The notes under the pieces: generated by a model | What the model was told of the DNA's origin: nothing | The model's database searches: none | What the model saw: the letters and a program-made list of their open reading frames with translations, nothing else | Program-made: the position numbers and the translations under genes | In this document: piece after piece, positions 1 through 8,001 of the stretch | Layout of the letters: the number at the start of each line of letters is the position of its first letter | Numbering within the stretch: position 1 is the first letter of the stretch | Assembly (NCBI GenBank): GCA_035499735.1 | Contig: DATJYC010000051.1 | Location: 195,864-259,863, forward strand | Length of the DNA stretch: 64,000 nt | DNA from: VBDM01 sp035499735 | GTDB taxonomy: Bacteria > Pseudomonadota > Gammaproteobacteria > Burkholderiales > SG8-39 | Reading direction: 5' to 3'

Positions 1-908
1 TCTTCGCGCAGGAAAGCCGCAAAGGCTTCGGGCGAGGCCGAAGCCAGAGCCTCGGTTCCGTCGCCGGCGAGCACCTGCTTGAGCTTGGGGTCCTCAAGTG
101 CCTGTACCGTCGCGTGGAACAGCCGCAGCGCTATATCGCGCGGCAGGCCGGCCGGCGCAAAGAATCCGTACCAGATCGAAACGTTGTAGCCGGAGAGCCC
201 CGCTTCCTCCATCCCGGGAAGTCCCGCGATAAGTGCCGAGCGGGCGCGAGTCGTGACCGCGATCCCCCGCAGGCGGCCGCTATGGACCAGCGGCATCACC
301 GACGGCGCCGTGGCGAAGGTCACCTGCGTGTCGCCGGCGAGTACCGACTGCACCGATTGCCCCCCGCTTTTGTAGGGCACATGGACCATCTGCACGCCCG
401 CAAGCGCGCAAAAGAGCGTGGTCGCGAGATGCGGCAGCGAGCCGTTGCCGGAAGTGGCGTAGTTGAGCTTGCCGGGTGACGCTTTCGCCTCGGCGACCAG
501 GTCGGCGATCGAGGCTACCTTCAACGACGGATTGACGGCCACCACCAGCGGCGAGCTGGTGACCTGGGTGAGCGCGACGAAATCGCGCGCGGTGTTGTAG
601 GTGACGCTCCTGTTGATGAGCGGGTTGATGATCATGCCGCTCTGGCTCGCGATGATAATGGTGTAGCCGTCGGGCGCGGCCCTGGCGACGAAATCGGCCG
701 CAACGCTGGAGCCTGCGCCCGGCTTGTTCTCCACGATCACGCTCTGACCGAGCGCCCGGGCGAGCGGGTCGCTCATGGTGCGGGCGATGATGTCGGCGGC
801 TCCGCCCGGGGCGAAGCCGACGATCAGGTGGACCGGCTTGATGGGGAAGGCCTGCGCGAAAGCGCCTCCCCCGACCGCGAGCGCGAGCAATGCGGTGAGG
901 GATCTCAT
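1..908 (-). CDS. Bug/TctC-family periplasmic solute-binding protein, 3' end cut by window edge
   Basis: Reading the minus strand from ATG at 908 gives 302 uninterrupted codons to the left edge. The N terminus is a signal peptide (MRSLTALLALAVGGGAFAQ), followed by PIKPVHLIVGFAPGGAADIIAR and later ENKPGAGSSVAADFVA and VPYKSGG, all hallmarks of Bug (tripartite tricarboxylate TctC-like) extracytoplasmic receptors. The family is usually about 320 residues, so only the last 20 or so are missing. A Shine-Dalgarno AGGAG lies 6 bases before the ATG. It follows the livF stop by 13 bases and probably closes the Liv operon. Bug proteins bind carboxylates or small organic acids; the ligand cannot be read here. 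No TctA/TctB membrane genes are present, which is common for orphan Bug receptors. Confidence 0.9.
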   Translation of the reverse strand, partial: MRSLTALLALAVGGGAFAQAFPIKPVHLIVGFAPGGAADIIARTMSDPLARALGQSVIVENKPGAGSSVAADFVARAAPDGYTIIIASQSGMIINPLINRSVTYNTARDFVALTQVTSSPLVVAVNPSLKVASIADLVAEAKASPGKLNYATSGNGSLPHLATTLFCALAGVQMVHVPYKSGGQSVQSVLAGDTQVTFATAPSVMPLVHSGRLRGIAVTTRARSALIAGLPGMEEAGLSGYNVSIWYGFFAPAGLPRDIALRLFHATVQALEDPKLKQVLAGDGTEALASASPEAFAAFLRE

Positions 909-921
909 CCCTTTCTCCTCG

Positions 922-1716
922 TCAGGCGAGCCACCGCTTCCGGCGGCGGTAGTGTTTCACTTCCTTGAAGCTCCTGCGGGCGCCGGAGGCGATTCCCAGG
1001 TAGAACTCCTTCACATCCTCGTTCGCGGCGAGCTCCGCGGCCGCGCCGTCCATGACGACGCGGCCGTTCTCCAGTATGTAGCCGTAGTCGGCGTACCGCA
1101 GAGCCACGCTGGTGTTCTGCTCGGCGAGCAGGAAGCTGACTTTCTCCCGACCGTTGAGGTTCTTCACGATGCCGAAGATCTCCTCCACGACTTGCGGAGC
1201 CAGGCCCAGGGACGGCTCGTCGAGCAGGATCATGCTCGGGCGCGCCATGAGGGCGCGCCCGAGCGCGGTCATCTGCTGCTCGCCGCCCGACGTATACCCG
1301 GCGGCGGTCCCGCGACGCTCCTTCAGCTTCGGGAAATAGCCGTAGACCCGCTCGAGGTCCCGCGACAGCTCCGGCCGACCGGCGGCGCGGGTATACGCCC
1401 CGGTCAGGAGATTCTCCTCTACGGTGAGGTGGGCGAAGCAGTGCCGGCCCTCCATCACCTGAACGACGCCCAGCTTGACCAGCGCGTCTGGGCTCAGCCG
1501 GTCCACGCGCCTGCCGCGAAACTCTATCGTCCCCTTCGTCACATCGCCGCGCTCGGCGCGAAGCAGGTTCGAGATCGCCTTGAGCGTCGTGGTCTTGCCC
1601 GCGCCGTTCGCCCCCAGCAACGCGACGATTTTTCCTTCCGGTACCGATAGGGAAACGCCTTTCAGGACCAGGATGACGTGGTCGTAGATGACCTCGATGT
1701 TATTAACGGTCAGCAG
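922..1716 (-). CDS. livF: Branched-chain-type ABC transporter ATPase, LivF family (system 1)
   Basis: ATPase of a Liv/HAAT-type importer. Walker A is GANGAGKTT, the signature region is YTSGGEQQMTALGRA (TSGGE instead of the usual LSGGE), and Walker B is MILLDEPSLGLAP. The reading frame is open far upstream through the preceding gene, so the start is uncertain. Family alignment places it at LTVNNIEVIYDH, where only CTG codons are available. CTG at 1716 has GGAAGG nine bases upstream and overlaps the stop of the binding-protein gene by a few bases. The product would be 264 residues, with a basic C-terminal tail (about 20 residues, RRSFKEVKHYRRRKRWLA) beyond the usual LivF end. It is co-transcribed with the livGHM and binding-protein genes upstream. 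Confidence 0.88.
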   Translation of the reverse strand: MLTVNNIEVIYDHVILVLKGVSLSVPEGKIVALLGANGAGKTTTLKAISNLLRAERGDVTKGTIEFRGRRVDRLSPDALVKLGVVQVMEGRHCFAHLTVEENLLTGAYTRAAGRPELSRDLERVYGYFPKLKERRGTAAGYTSGGEQQMTALGRALMARPSMILLDEPSLGLAPQVVEEIFGIVKNLNGREKVSFLLAEQNTSVALRYADYGYILENGRVVMDGAAAELAANEDVKEFYLGIASGARRSFKEVKHYRRRKRWLA

Positions 1717-1721
1717 AACCT

Positions 1722-3047
1722 TCAGCCTTCCTTGGCGCAGTCCCTCGGCGTTATGCCTTTCTCCTTGGCGTACTTGGCCGCGGATTCCTCGATCATCGGG
1801 CGCACGATCGATTGGTCCGAAGCGATCCAGTCGGTGACGGTATTCCATTTCTTGCCGTCCCACTGCAGGAACTTCACCGCGCCGCCGCCCTCGTGGTCCA
1901 TGCAAGACACCTTCAGCCCCTGCATGAAGCCCGTGGCGCCGAGCTTCTTCAGTTCCTTGTCGTCGATGTTGAGGTGCTCGAGGCCCCAGCGCATCTGGTC
2001 GCCGGTCATCGGCTTGCCCTTGCCGTACCTCTCCTGTGCCGTGCGGATCGCCTCGACGGTGACGATTCCGAAGACGACGCCGCGGTTGTAGTAGATCGAG
2101 CCGACGCGCGAGCGGTCCTCCATCTCGCCCTTTCCCTTGGTGTAGACGAACTTCTCGATCTCCTTGATCACGGGATAGTTCGATCCCGAAACGTTGAACG
2201 CCGCCGCGTAGAAGCCCTTGGCCGCGTCTCCCGCCGGAATCACGTCCTCCTCGGCGCCGCTCCACCACACGCCCACCATCTTGTTCCGCGGGAAGCCCAC
2301 CTTGGCCGCCGCCTTGAGGGCCGTCGGGTTCATCACGCCCCAGCCGCGCAGGATCACCCAGTCGGGCTTGATCTGTCGGATCTGCAGCCACTGCGCCTGC
2401 TGCTCGTTGCCCGGATGGGCCACCGGAATATGCGTGACCTCGAAGCCGTACTTCTTCGCCTGGGCGTCGAGGACGGGGATGGTTTCCTTGCCGTAGGCGG
2501 AATCGTGATAGAGGTTCACGATTTTCTTGCCCTTGAGCTTGTCCAGGCCGCCTTCCTTGGAGGCGATGAACTTTATCTTCGCGGTGTTCTGGCTCCAGTA
2601 GTTGGTGATGAGCGGGAAGACCCAGGGGAACACCCGGCCGTCGGAGGCGTCGGTGCGGCCGTAGCCGATCGACACGATCGGAATATGGTCCGCGGTGCCC
2701 TTGTCGATGAGGGAATAGGTGATCCCGGTCGACAGCGGCATGATCAGCGAGGCTCCCGTCGGGCCGTCCTTCTTCAGGCGCTCATAGCACTCAACGCCGC
2801 GGGCGTTGTTGTATTCGGTCTCGCACTTCTCGTACGTGAGCTTGACCCCGTTGACCCCGCCGTCGCGGGCATTGACCATGTTGATGTAGTCGATGTATCC
2901 CCCGAAGACGCCCGAGCCTCCGGCGGCATACGGCCCGACCCAGTACCCGGCCATGGGAATGAACTGCTCGTTCTGCGCGTGCGCGGCACCTGCGGCGGCC
3001 AGCGCCGCGAGCCCGAGCCATGCGGCTTTGCCGAATCTCAGCGACAT
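1722..3047 (-). CDS. ABC transporter periplasmic binding protein, Peripla_BP_6 / LivJ-like (system 1)
   Basis: A 441-residue exported receptor. Residues 1-24 form a signal peptide ending AAGAAHA; the mature protein opens QNEQFIPMAGYWVGPYAAGG, followed by a type I periplasmic-binding fold. Its size and sequence match the longer receptors that travel with acyl-CoA synthetase/Liv operons rather than the ~370-residue amino-acid LivJ. AAGGAGG lies just before the ATG. It sits between livM (76-base gap) and livF, so it is the dedicated receptor of this system. Given the synthetase at the head of the operon, the ligand is more likely an aromatic, branched or fatty carboxylate than leucine; that is inference. 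Confidence 0.9.
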   Translation of the reverse strand: MSLRFGKAAWLGLAALAAAGAAHAQNEQFIPMAGYWVGPYAAGGSGVFGGYIDYINMVNARDGGVNGVKLTYEKCETEYNNARGVECYERLKKDGPTGASLIMPLSTGITYSLIDKGTADHIPIVSIGYGRTDASDGRVFPWVFPLITNYWSQNTAKIKFIASKEGGLDKLKGKKIVNLYHDSAYGKETIPVLDAQAKKYGFEVTHIPVAHPGNEQQAQWLQIRQIKPDWVILRGWGVMNPTALKAAAKVGFPRNKMVGVWWSGAEEDVIPAGDAAKGFYAAAFNVSGSNYPVIKEIEKFVYTKGKGEMEDRSRVGSIYYNRGVVFGIVTVEAIRTAQERYGKGKPMTGDQMRWGLEHLNIDDKELKKLGATGFMQGLKVSCMDHEGGGAVKFLQWDGKKWNTVTDWIASDQSIVRPMIEESAAKYAKEKGITPRDCAKEG

Positions 3048-3123
3048 AGGAACCCTCCTTGGTTGGCCTGAACTCGCTGTTCTTTTTGTTATCCGATGAA
3101 TAACCGTGACTAATATAGCCCAA

Positions 3124-4230
3124 TCAGTGGGGGAACGGCCAGAGCCTGAGCTTCTCCTTGGCGATCTGCCACAGGCGCGCGAGGCCGAGCGGCTCGACGG
3201 AGAGGAAGAACACGATCAACGCTCCGAAGATGATCAGCGTCAGGTTCGACACCAGCCCCGAGGGGAGCGTCAGGCCGAAGGAGCGCTCGATCGCGTTCGC
3301 CGAGAGGTCGAGAAAAATCGGCAGCAACACGATGAAGGCGGCTCCGAGGAACGATCCGAGGATGCTGCCCACGCCGCCGATGATGATCATGAAGAGGATC
3401 CTGAAGGAGAGGTCGAGCTCGAACCCGGCGGGCTCGACCGTCCCCAGGTAGGCGAAGGCGTAGAGAGCGCCGGCGACGCCGCAGTAGAACGAGCTGATCG
3501 CGAAGGCGAGGAGCTTCGTCCTCATGATGGGAATTCCGACCACTTGGGCCGCGACGTCCATGTCGCGCACCGCCATCCAGGCGCGGCCGGCGGCGCCGCG
3601 CACCATGTTCTTCGCCGCCAGGGCCAGGACGCACACGATCGCGAGCACCAGCAGGTAACGCTTCACCGGCGTGTCGATTGCCCAGCCGAAGACGGCTATC
3701 TTCTGCGCGGTGATCACCCCCGAGGTGCTGTAGTTGGAGAACCAGCCGAACTTGGTGAGCGCCCACACGACGAAGAACTGCGCGGCTAGCGTCGCCACCG
3801 CGAGGTAGAAGCCCCGGATGCGCAGGCTGGGCAGCCCGAACACGATGCCGACGACGGCCGCCACGCCGCCCGCGAGAATGAAGGACATCAGCATCGGCAT
3901 CCCCGGGACGCGCAGCTCGAAGTTGTAGGCCGCGAACGCCCCGACCGCCATGAAGGCGGCGGTGCCCAGAGACAGCAGGCCCGCGTAGCCGGTCAGGATG
4001 TTCAGTCCCAGCGCCGCCAGGGAGAAGATCAGGAAGGGGATCAGCACGCCGCTGAACCAGTAGTTGAAATCGATCGCCACGGCGAGGCCCGGCGTCGCGG
4101 CGGCCAGTGGGACGCCCGCGAACGCGAAGACGAGCAGGGCGACGATCGCGACGCGGTCCTGGCGGATCGGGAAGAGCTGCTGGTCCGCGGCATAATCGGT
4201 CTTGAACTGTCCGGTTTCGCGGTAGAGCAT
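3124..4230 (-). CDS. livM: Branched-chain-type ABC transporter permease, LivM family (system 1)
   Basis: A 368-residue integral membrane permease. The start is ATG at 4230 (MLYRETGQFKTDYAADQ), two bases after the livH stop, although the frame is open further upstream. Hydrophobic segments run through most of the protein (for example VAIVALLVFAFAGVPLAA). The LivM core motif region GLNILTGYAGLLSLGTAAFMAVGAFAAYN is near residues 70-100, and the EAA-like loop LIIFGALIVFFLSVEP is near the C terminus. It pairs with LivH to form the translocation pore energised by LivG/LivF. Confidence 0.92.
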   Translation of the reverse strand: MLYRETGQFKTDYAADQQLFPIRQDRVAIVALLVFAFAGVPLAAATPGLAVAIDFNYWFSGVLIPFLIFSLAALGLNILTGYAGLLSLGTAAFMAVGAFAAYNFELRVPGMPMLMSFILAGGVAAVVGIVFGLPSLRIRGFYLAVATLAAQFFVVWALTKFGWFSNYSTSGVITAQKIAVFGWAIDTPVKRYLLVLAIVCVLALAAKNMVRGAAGRAWMAVRDMDVAAQVVGIPIMRTKLLAFAISSFYCGVAGALYAFAYLGTVEPAGFELDLSFRILFMIIIGGVGSILGSFLGAAFIVLLPIFLDLSANAIERSFGLTLPSGLVSNLTLIIFGALIVFFLSVEPLGLARLWQIAKEKLRLWPFPH

Positions 4231-4232
4231 CT

Positions 4233-5126
4233 TCAGACCCGATCGATGCGGCGCTCGCCGAAAAGTCCCTCGGGGCGAGCGAGAAGGAACAGGAGCGCGA
4301 GGGCATAGGGGAACCAGGATTCGATTCCGCCGCCGACGTGCGGCCCGATGTAGACCTCCGCAAGCTTCTCGGATGCGCCGACGATGAGCCCGCCCACGAT
4401 TGCGCCGACCACCGAATCGAGGCCCCCGAGAATCAGCACGGGGAGAGCCTTCAGCGCGAGGAAAGTGAGGGCGAACTGCACGCCGTTGCGCGCCCCCCAG
4501 AGGAGTCCGGTGACGAGCGCGACGAACCCCGCGGTGATCCAGACGATCACCCAGATCCTTTGCAGCGAGATGCCCACGGCCAGCGCGGCCTGATGGTCGT
4601 CGGCGACGGCGCGCAGCGCCCGTCCGGTGCGAGTCTTGTTGAAAAACACCCCGAGCACCGAGACCAGCGCCGCGGCGATCCCCGAAGCAGCCAGGTCGAA
4701 CTTGCTCACGTTCATGCCGGTGCGGTCCATCAGCCACTCGATCGGCTCGTCGGCGATGCCCAGGTCGAGCGCGCGGACGTTCGCGCCCCAAGCAAGCTGG
4801 GCGATGCCCTCCACGAAGAAGGACAGCCCGATGGTGGCCATGAACAGCGTAATCTGCGGCTGGTTGACCAGCGGGCGCAGCACCACGCGCTCGGTCGCGA
4901 ACGCAAGCGCCACCATCACTGCGAGAGCGAGCGCCACGGCAAGCCAGAACGGAGCGCCCATGGAGATGAAGCCCACCGTCGTGAGCGCGGCGAAGAACAC
5001 CATCGCCCCTTGGGCGAAGTTGAATACCCCCGACGCTTTGTAGATCAGCACGAAGCCGAGCGCGACCAGCGAGTACATCACCCCCGCAAGCAGCCCGCCG
5101 ATCAGCACCTCGAAGAAGAATTGCAT
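4233..5126 (-). CDS. livH: Branched-chain-type ABC transporter permease, LivH family (system 1)
   Basis: A 297-residue permease starting MQFFFEVLIGGLLAGVMYSLVALGFVLIYKASGVFNFAQGAM, the diagnostic LivH opening with the NFAQG motif. Further hydrophobic segments and LKALPVLILGGLDSVVGAIVGG (LivH signature) follow. The ATG is one base from the livG stop and the gene ends two bases before livM, indicating tight translational coupling. It acts in the inner membrane as half of the pore. Confidence 0.93.
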   Translation of the reverse strand: MQFFFEVLIGGLLAGVMYSLVALGFVLIYKASGVFNFAQGAMVFFAALTTVGFISMGAPFWLAVALALAVMVALAFATERVVLRPLVNQPQITLFMATIGLSFFVEGIAQLAWGANVRALDLGIADEPIEWLMDRTGMNVSKFDLAASGIAAALVSVLGVFFNKTRTGRALRAVADDHQAALAVGISLQRIWVIVWITAGFVALVTGLLWGARNGVQFALTFLALKALPVLILGGLDSVVGAIVGGLIVGASEKLAEVYIGPHVGGGIESWFPYALALLFLLARPEGLFGERRIDRV

Positions 5127-5127
5127 G

Positions 5128-5916
5128 CTAGTGGGCGACTCCCAGGTACGCGTCGATGACGCGCGGGTTCCTGCGCACTTCCTCGGGCGTTCCGTCGGCG
5201 ATCTTGCGCCCGTAGTCGAGCACCACGACGCGGTCGGAGAGGTCCATCACCACGCCCATGTCGTGCTCGATCAGTACGATGGTTGCGCCCATCTGGTCGT
5301 TGACGTCGAGGATGAAGCGGCTCATGTCCTGCTTCTCCTCGATGTTCATGCCGGCCATCGGCTCGTCGAGCAGCAGCAGCTCGGGCTCGGCGGCGAGCGC
5401 GCGCCCGAGCTCGACGCGCTTCTGCAAGCCGTAGGGAAGCCGCCCGACCGGCGTCCTGCGCACGTGCTGGATCTCCAGGAAATCGATCACCGCCTCGACC
5501 TTCCTGCGGTGCTCGAGCTCCTCGCTGCGCGCGGGTCCCAGGTACAGCGCCTGCTCGAGCACGTTGCGCCGCATCTTGAGGCAGCGGCCGGTCATGAGGT
5601 TGTCGAGCACGCTCATGCCGCGGAAGAGCGCGATGTTCTGGAAAGTCCGGGCGATCCCCGCTTTCGCGGCCTCGTAGGGATCGACCTTGCGGCGCCGGCG
5701 CCCCTTGAAGGCCACGCTGCCGCCCTGCGGATGGTAGACGCCATTGATCACGTTCAGCATCGAGGATTTGCCGGCGCCGTTCGGACCGATGATCGCCCGT
5801 ATCTCGTGCTGGCGCACGTCGAAGGACACGCCCTGCAACGCGACCACCCCGCCGAAGGCGAGCGATACGTCCTCGACCTCCAAGATCGGCGCCCCGATTT
5901 CCCTGCGCCCGGTCAC
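5128..5916 (-). CDS. livG: Branched-chain-type ABC transporter ATPase, LivG family (system 1)
   Basis: A 262-residue ATPase. The start is chosen at GTG 5916, which overlaps the TGA of the acyl-CoA synthetase as GTGA (4 bases) and gives VTGRREIGAPILEVEDVSLAFGGVVAL. Walker A is GPNGAGKSS and Walker B LLLLDEPMAGMN; the LivG-type GIARTFQNIALFRGMSVLDN segment is present. The signature region reads LPYGLQKRVELGRAL rather than the canonical LSGGQ, as is common in LivG. The C terminus ends PRVIDAYLGVAH, typical of LivG. It is in the same operon as livH, livM and livF. Confidence 0.93.
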   Translation of the reverse strand: MTGRREIGAPILEVEDVSLAFGGVVALQGVSFDVRQHEIRAIIGPNGAGKSSMLNVINGVYHPQGGSVAFKGRRRRKVDPYEAAKAGIARTFQNIALFRGMSVLDNLMTGRCLKMRRNVLEQALYLGPARSEELEHRRKVEAVIDFLEIQHVRRTPVGRLPYGLQKRVELGRALAAEPELLLLDEPMAGMNIEEKQDMSRFILDVNDQMGATIVLIEHDMGVVMDLSDRVVVLDYGRKIADGTPEEVRRNPRVIDAYLGVAH

Positions 5917-7865
5917 GCCGCCTTCCGCTCCCGCGCAACGTCGTAGGTTCTCGCCTCGAGGATGCGGAGGTCGGCGGACACCGCGCCGGTCCTCCCGTCC
6001 TCGAAGCGCATCTGCGTCTCGACGAAGCAGCTTTCTCTCCCCGAGTAGAGGGCATCGACGAGCGTCGCGTACTTCTCGGCGATGTGGCGGCGGCGGACCT
6101 TGCGCGTGCGCGTGAGCTCGCCGTCGTCGGCGTCGAGCTCCTTGTGGAGAATGAGGAAGCGGCGGATCTGCGAGCCGCCGAGCGCCGCGTCGGCCGCGAG
6201 ATCGCGGTTCACCTTCTCGACGCACTCACGCACCAGTTCGTATACCGCGGGCTGTGACGCGAGGTCGGCATAGCCCGAGTAGGCCAGGTTGCGCCGCTCG
6301 GCCCAGTTCCCCACGGCCGGCATGTCGATGTTGATGAACGCGCAGACCTCGTCTCGGCCGTCGCCGAAGCACACGGCTTCCTTGACATAGGGAAAGAACT
6401 TGAGCTTGTTCTCGAGATACTTCGGAGCGAAAAGCGAACCGTCGGCCAGGCGCCCCACGTCCTTCGCGCGGTCGATGATCTTGAGATGGCCTTCGGCGTC
6501 GAAGAAGCCCGCGTCCCCGGTGTGGAAGAAGCCCTCGGGGTCGATCGCCTCGCGGGTGGCGTCGGGCCGCTTGTGGTATTCCCTCATGACGCCGGGCGAG
6601 CGCACCAGCACCTCGCCCGAGTCGGCGATTCGCACCTCGACGCCGGGCATGGGCCGGCCGACGGTCTCGAGCTTCACCTCGCCCGAAGCGTGCATGCTCA
6701 CCGTGACGCAGGTTTCCGTCATGCCGTAGAGCTGCTTCAGGTTCACGCCGATCGAGCGGTAGAAATCGAAGAGATCCGGGCCGATCGCCTCGCCGCCGGT
6801 ATAGGCCACGCGGATACGCGACAGGCCGAGCACGTTCTTCAGTGGGCCGTAGACGAGAAGGTTCCCGAGCGCGTACAGGACGCGATCCCTCAGCGAGACC
6901 CCTGCCTTGCCGTCGAGGATGGTCATGCCGACGCGCTTCGCAAGGCCCATGAAGGCGTGGAACATGCGGCGCTTCAGCCAGCCGGCGTCCTCGATGCGGA
7001 TCATCACCTGCGTGAGGATGCTCTCGTAGACGCGCGGCGGTCCGAAGTAGTACGTCGGCCCGATCTCGCGCAGGTCCGTCATCACCGTCTCGGGCGATTC
7101 CGGGCAGTTGAGGCAGAATCCTGCGACCAGGGACTGGGCGTAGGAGTAGAGGAAGTCTCCCACCCAGGCCATGGGGAGGTAGCAAAGCACTTCGTCCTGG
7201 TCGGAGAACCCGTCGAAAGCTACGAGCACGCGCGCGGTCGCGATCAGCGCAGCGTGCGTCTGCGCCACGCCTTTGGGATTGCCGGTCGTGCCCGAGGTGT
7301 AGAGGATCACGGCGTCGTCGTCGGGCCCGCCCTTGCCGATTTCGGCGGCGAAGAACTCGGGATTGCGCGACGCGAAATCGCGGCCGAGCGCCTGGAGCGC
7401 GTCCAGGCTCGTCAGCTGCTCCTGCGCGTAATGGCGCAGCCCGCGCGCATCTTCGAAGTAGATGTGCTTGAGCTTCGGGCACCGCGGAACGTTCTCCAGC
7501 AGCTTGTCGACTTGCTCCTGGTCCTCCGCGACCGCAAAGCCGATGTCGGCGTCCTGGAGGACGAACGCGAGCTCGGCAGCGACTGCGTCCTGGTAGAGGG
7601 GCACCGGCACGCCGCCGAGCACCTGCGCGGCCATCATCGACCAGTACAGGCGCGGGCGGTTGTCGCCGATGACCGCCAAGCGGTCGCCGCGCCTGAATCC
7701 CTGCGCGGCGAGCCCGCAGGCGAGCGCGCGAACCTCCTCGAGCGCCTGCGCCCAGGTCCACGTCTGCCAGATTCCTAGGTCCTTCTCCCGCATGGCAGGG
7801 CGGTCGGGGCGAATTTCCGCCTGCCTCAGCAGCAGGCGCGGGAAGGTATCGGTCGATTCCGCCAA
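5913..7865 (-). CDS. Long-chain fatty-acid/AMP-dependent acyl-CoA synthetase
   Basis: A 650-residue ANL-superfamily ligase that converts a carboxylic acid, ATP and CoA to an acyl-CoA. The AMP-binding P-loop is YTSGTTGNPKGVAQTH near residue 190, followed by YTGGEAIGPDL, LYGMTETC and the hinge region FFHTGDAG. The C-terminal lysine region is LTRTRKVRRRHI. The frame is open upstream, and TTG at 7865 was chosen because GGAGGG sits six bases before it and it matches the usual family start (LAESTDTFPRLLLRQA). It heads the Liv operon, with livG overlapping its stop. This linkage suggests that imported acids are activated at once. The exact acid (fatty, aromatic, branched) cannot be read from sequence. 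Confidence 0.9.
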   Translation of the reverse strand: MAESTDTFPRLLLRQAEIRPDRPAMREKDLGIWQTWTWAQALEEVRALACGLAAQGFRRGDRLAVIGDNRPRLYWSMMAAQVLGGVPVPLYQDAVAAELAFVLQDADIGFAVAEDQEQVDKLLENVPRCPKLKHIYFEDARGLRHYAQEQLTSLDALQALGRDFASRNPEFFAAEIGKGGPDDDAVILYTSGTTGNPKGVAQTHAALIATARVLVAFDGFSDQDEVLCYLPMAWVGDFLYSYAQSLVAGFCLNCPESPETVMTDLREIGPTYYFGPPRVYESILTQVMIRIEDAGWLKRRMFHAFMGLAKRVGMTILDGKAGVSLRDRVLYALGNLLVYGPLKNVLGLSRIRVAYTGGEAIGPDLFDFYRSIGVNLKQLYGMTETCVTVSMHASGEVKLETVGRPMPGVEVRIADSGEVLVRSPGVMREYHKRPDATREAIDPEGFFHTGDAGFFDAEGHLKIIDRAKDVGRLADGSLFAPKYLENKLKFFPYVKEAVCFGDGRDEVCAFINIDMPAVGNWAERRNLAYSGYADLASQPAVYELVRECVEKVNRDLAADAALGGSQIRRFLILHKELDADDGELTRTRKVRRRHIAEKYATLVDALYSGRESCFVETQMRFEDGRTGAVSADLRILEARTYDVARERKAA

Positions 7866-8001
7866 GAAGAGCCCTCCAATCCTCTCGCGAAATATTACAG
7901 CACCTGACTCGAGAGACGGCGGCGAGGCCGCCGCACTGGCGCGCACCTTGCTTCGAACGGAGTTAGAATGGCCGGCATCTCGGGAATCTGGGAGGAAACC
8001 C

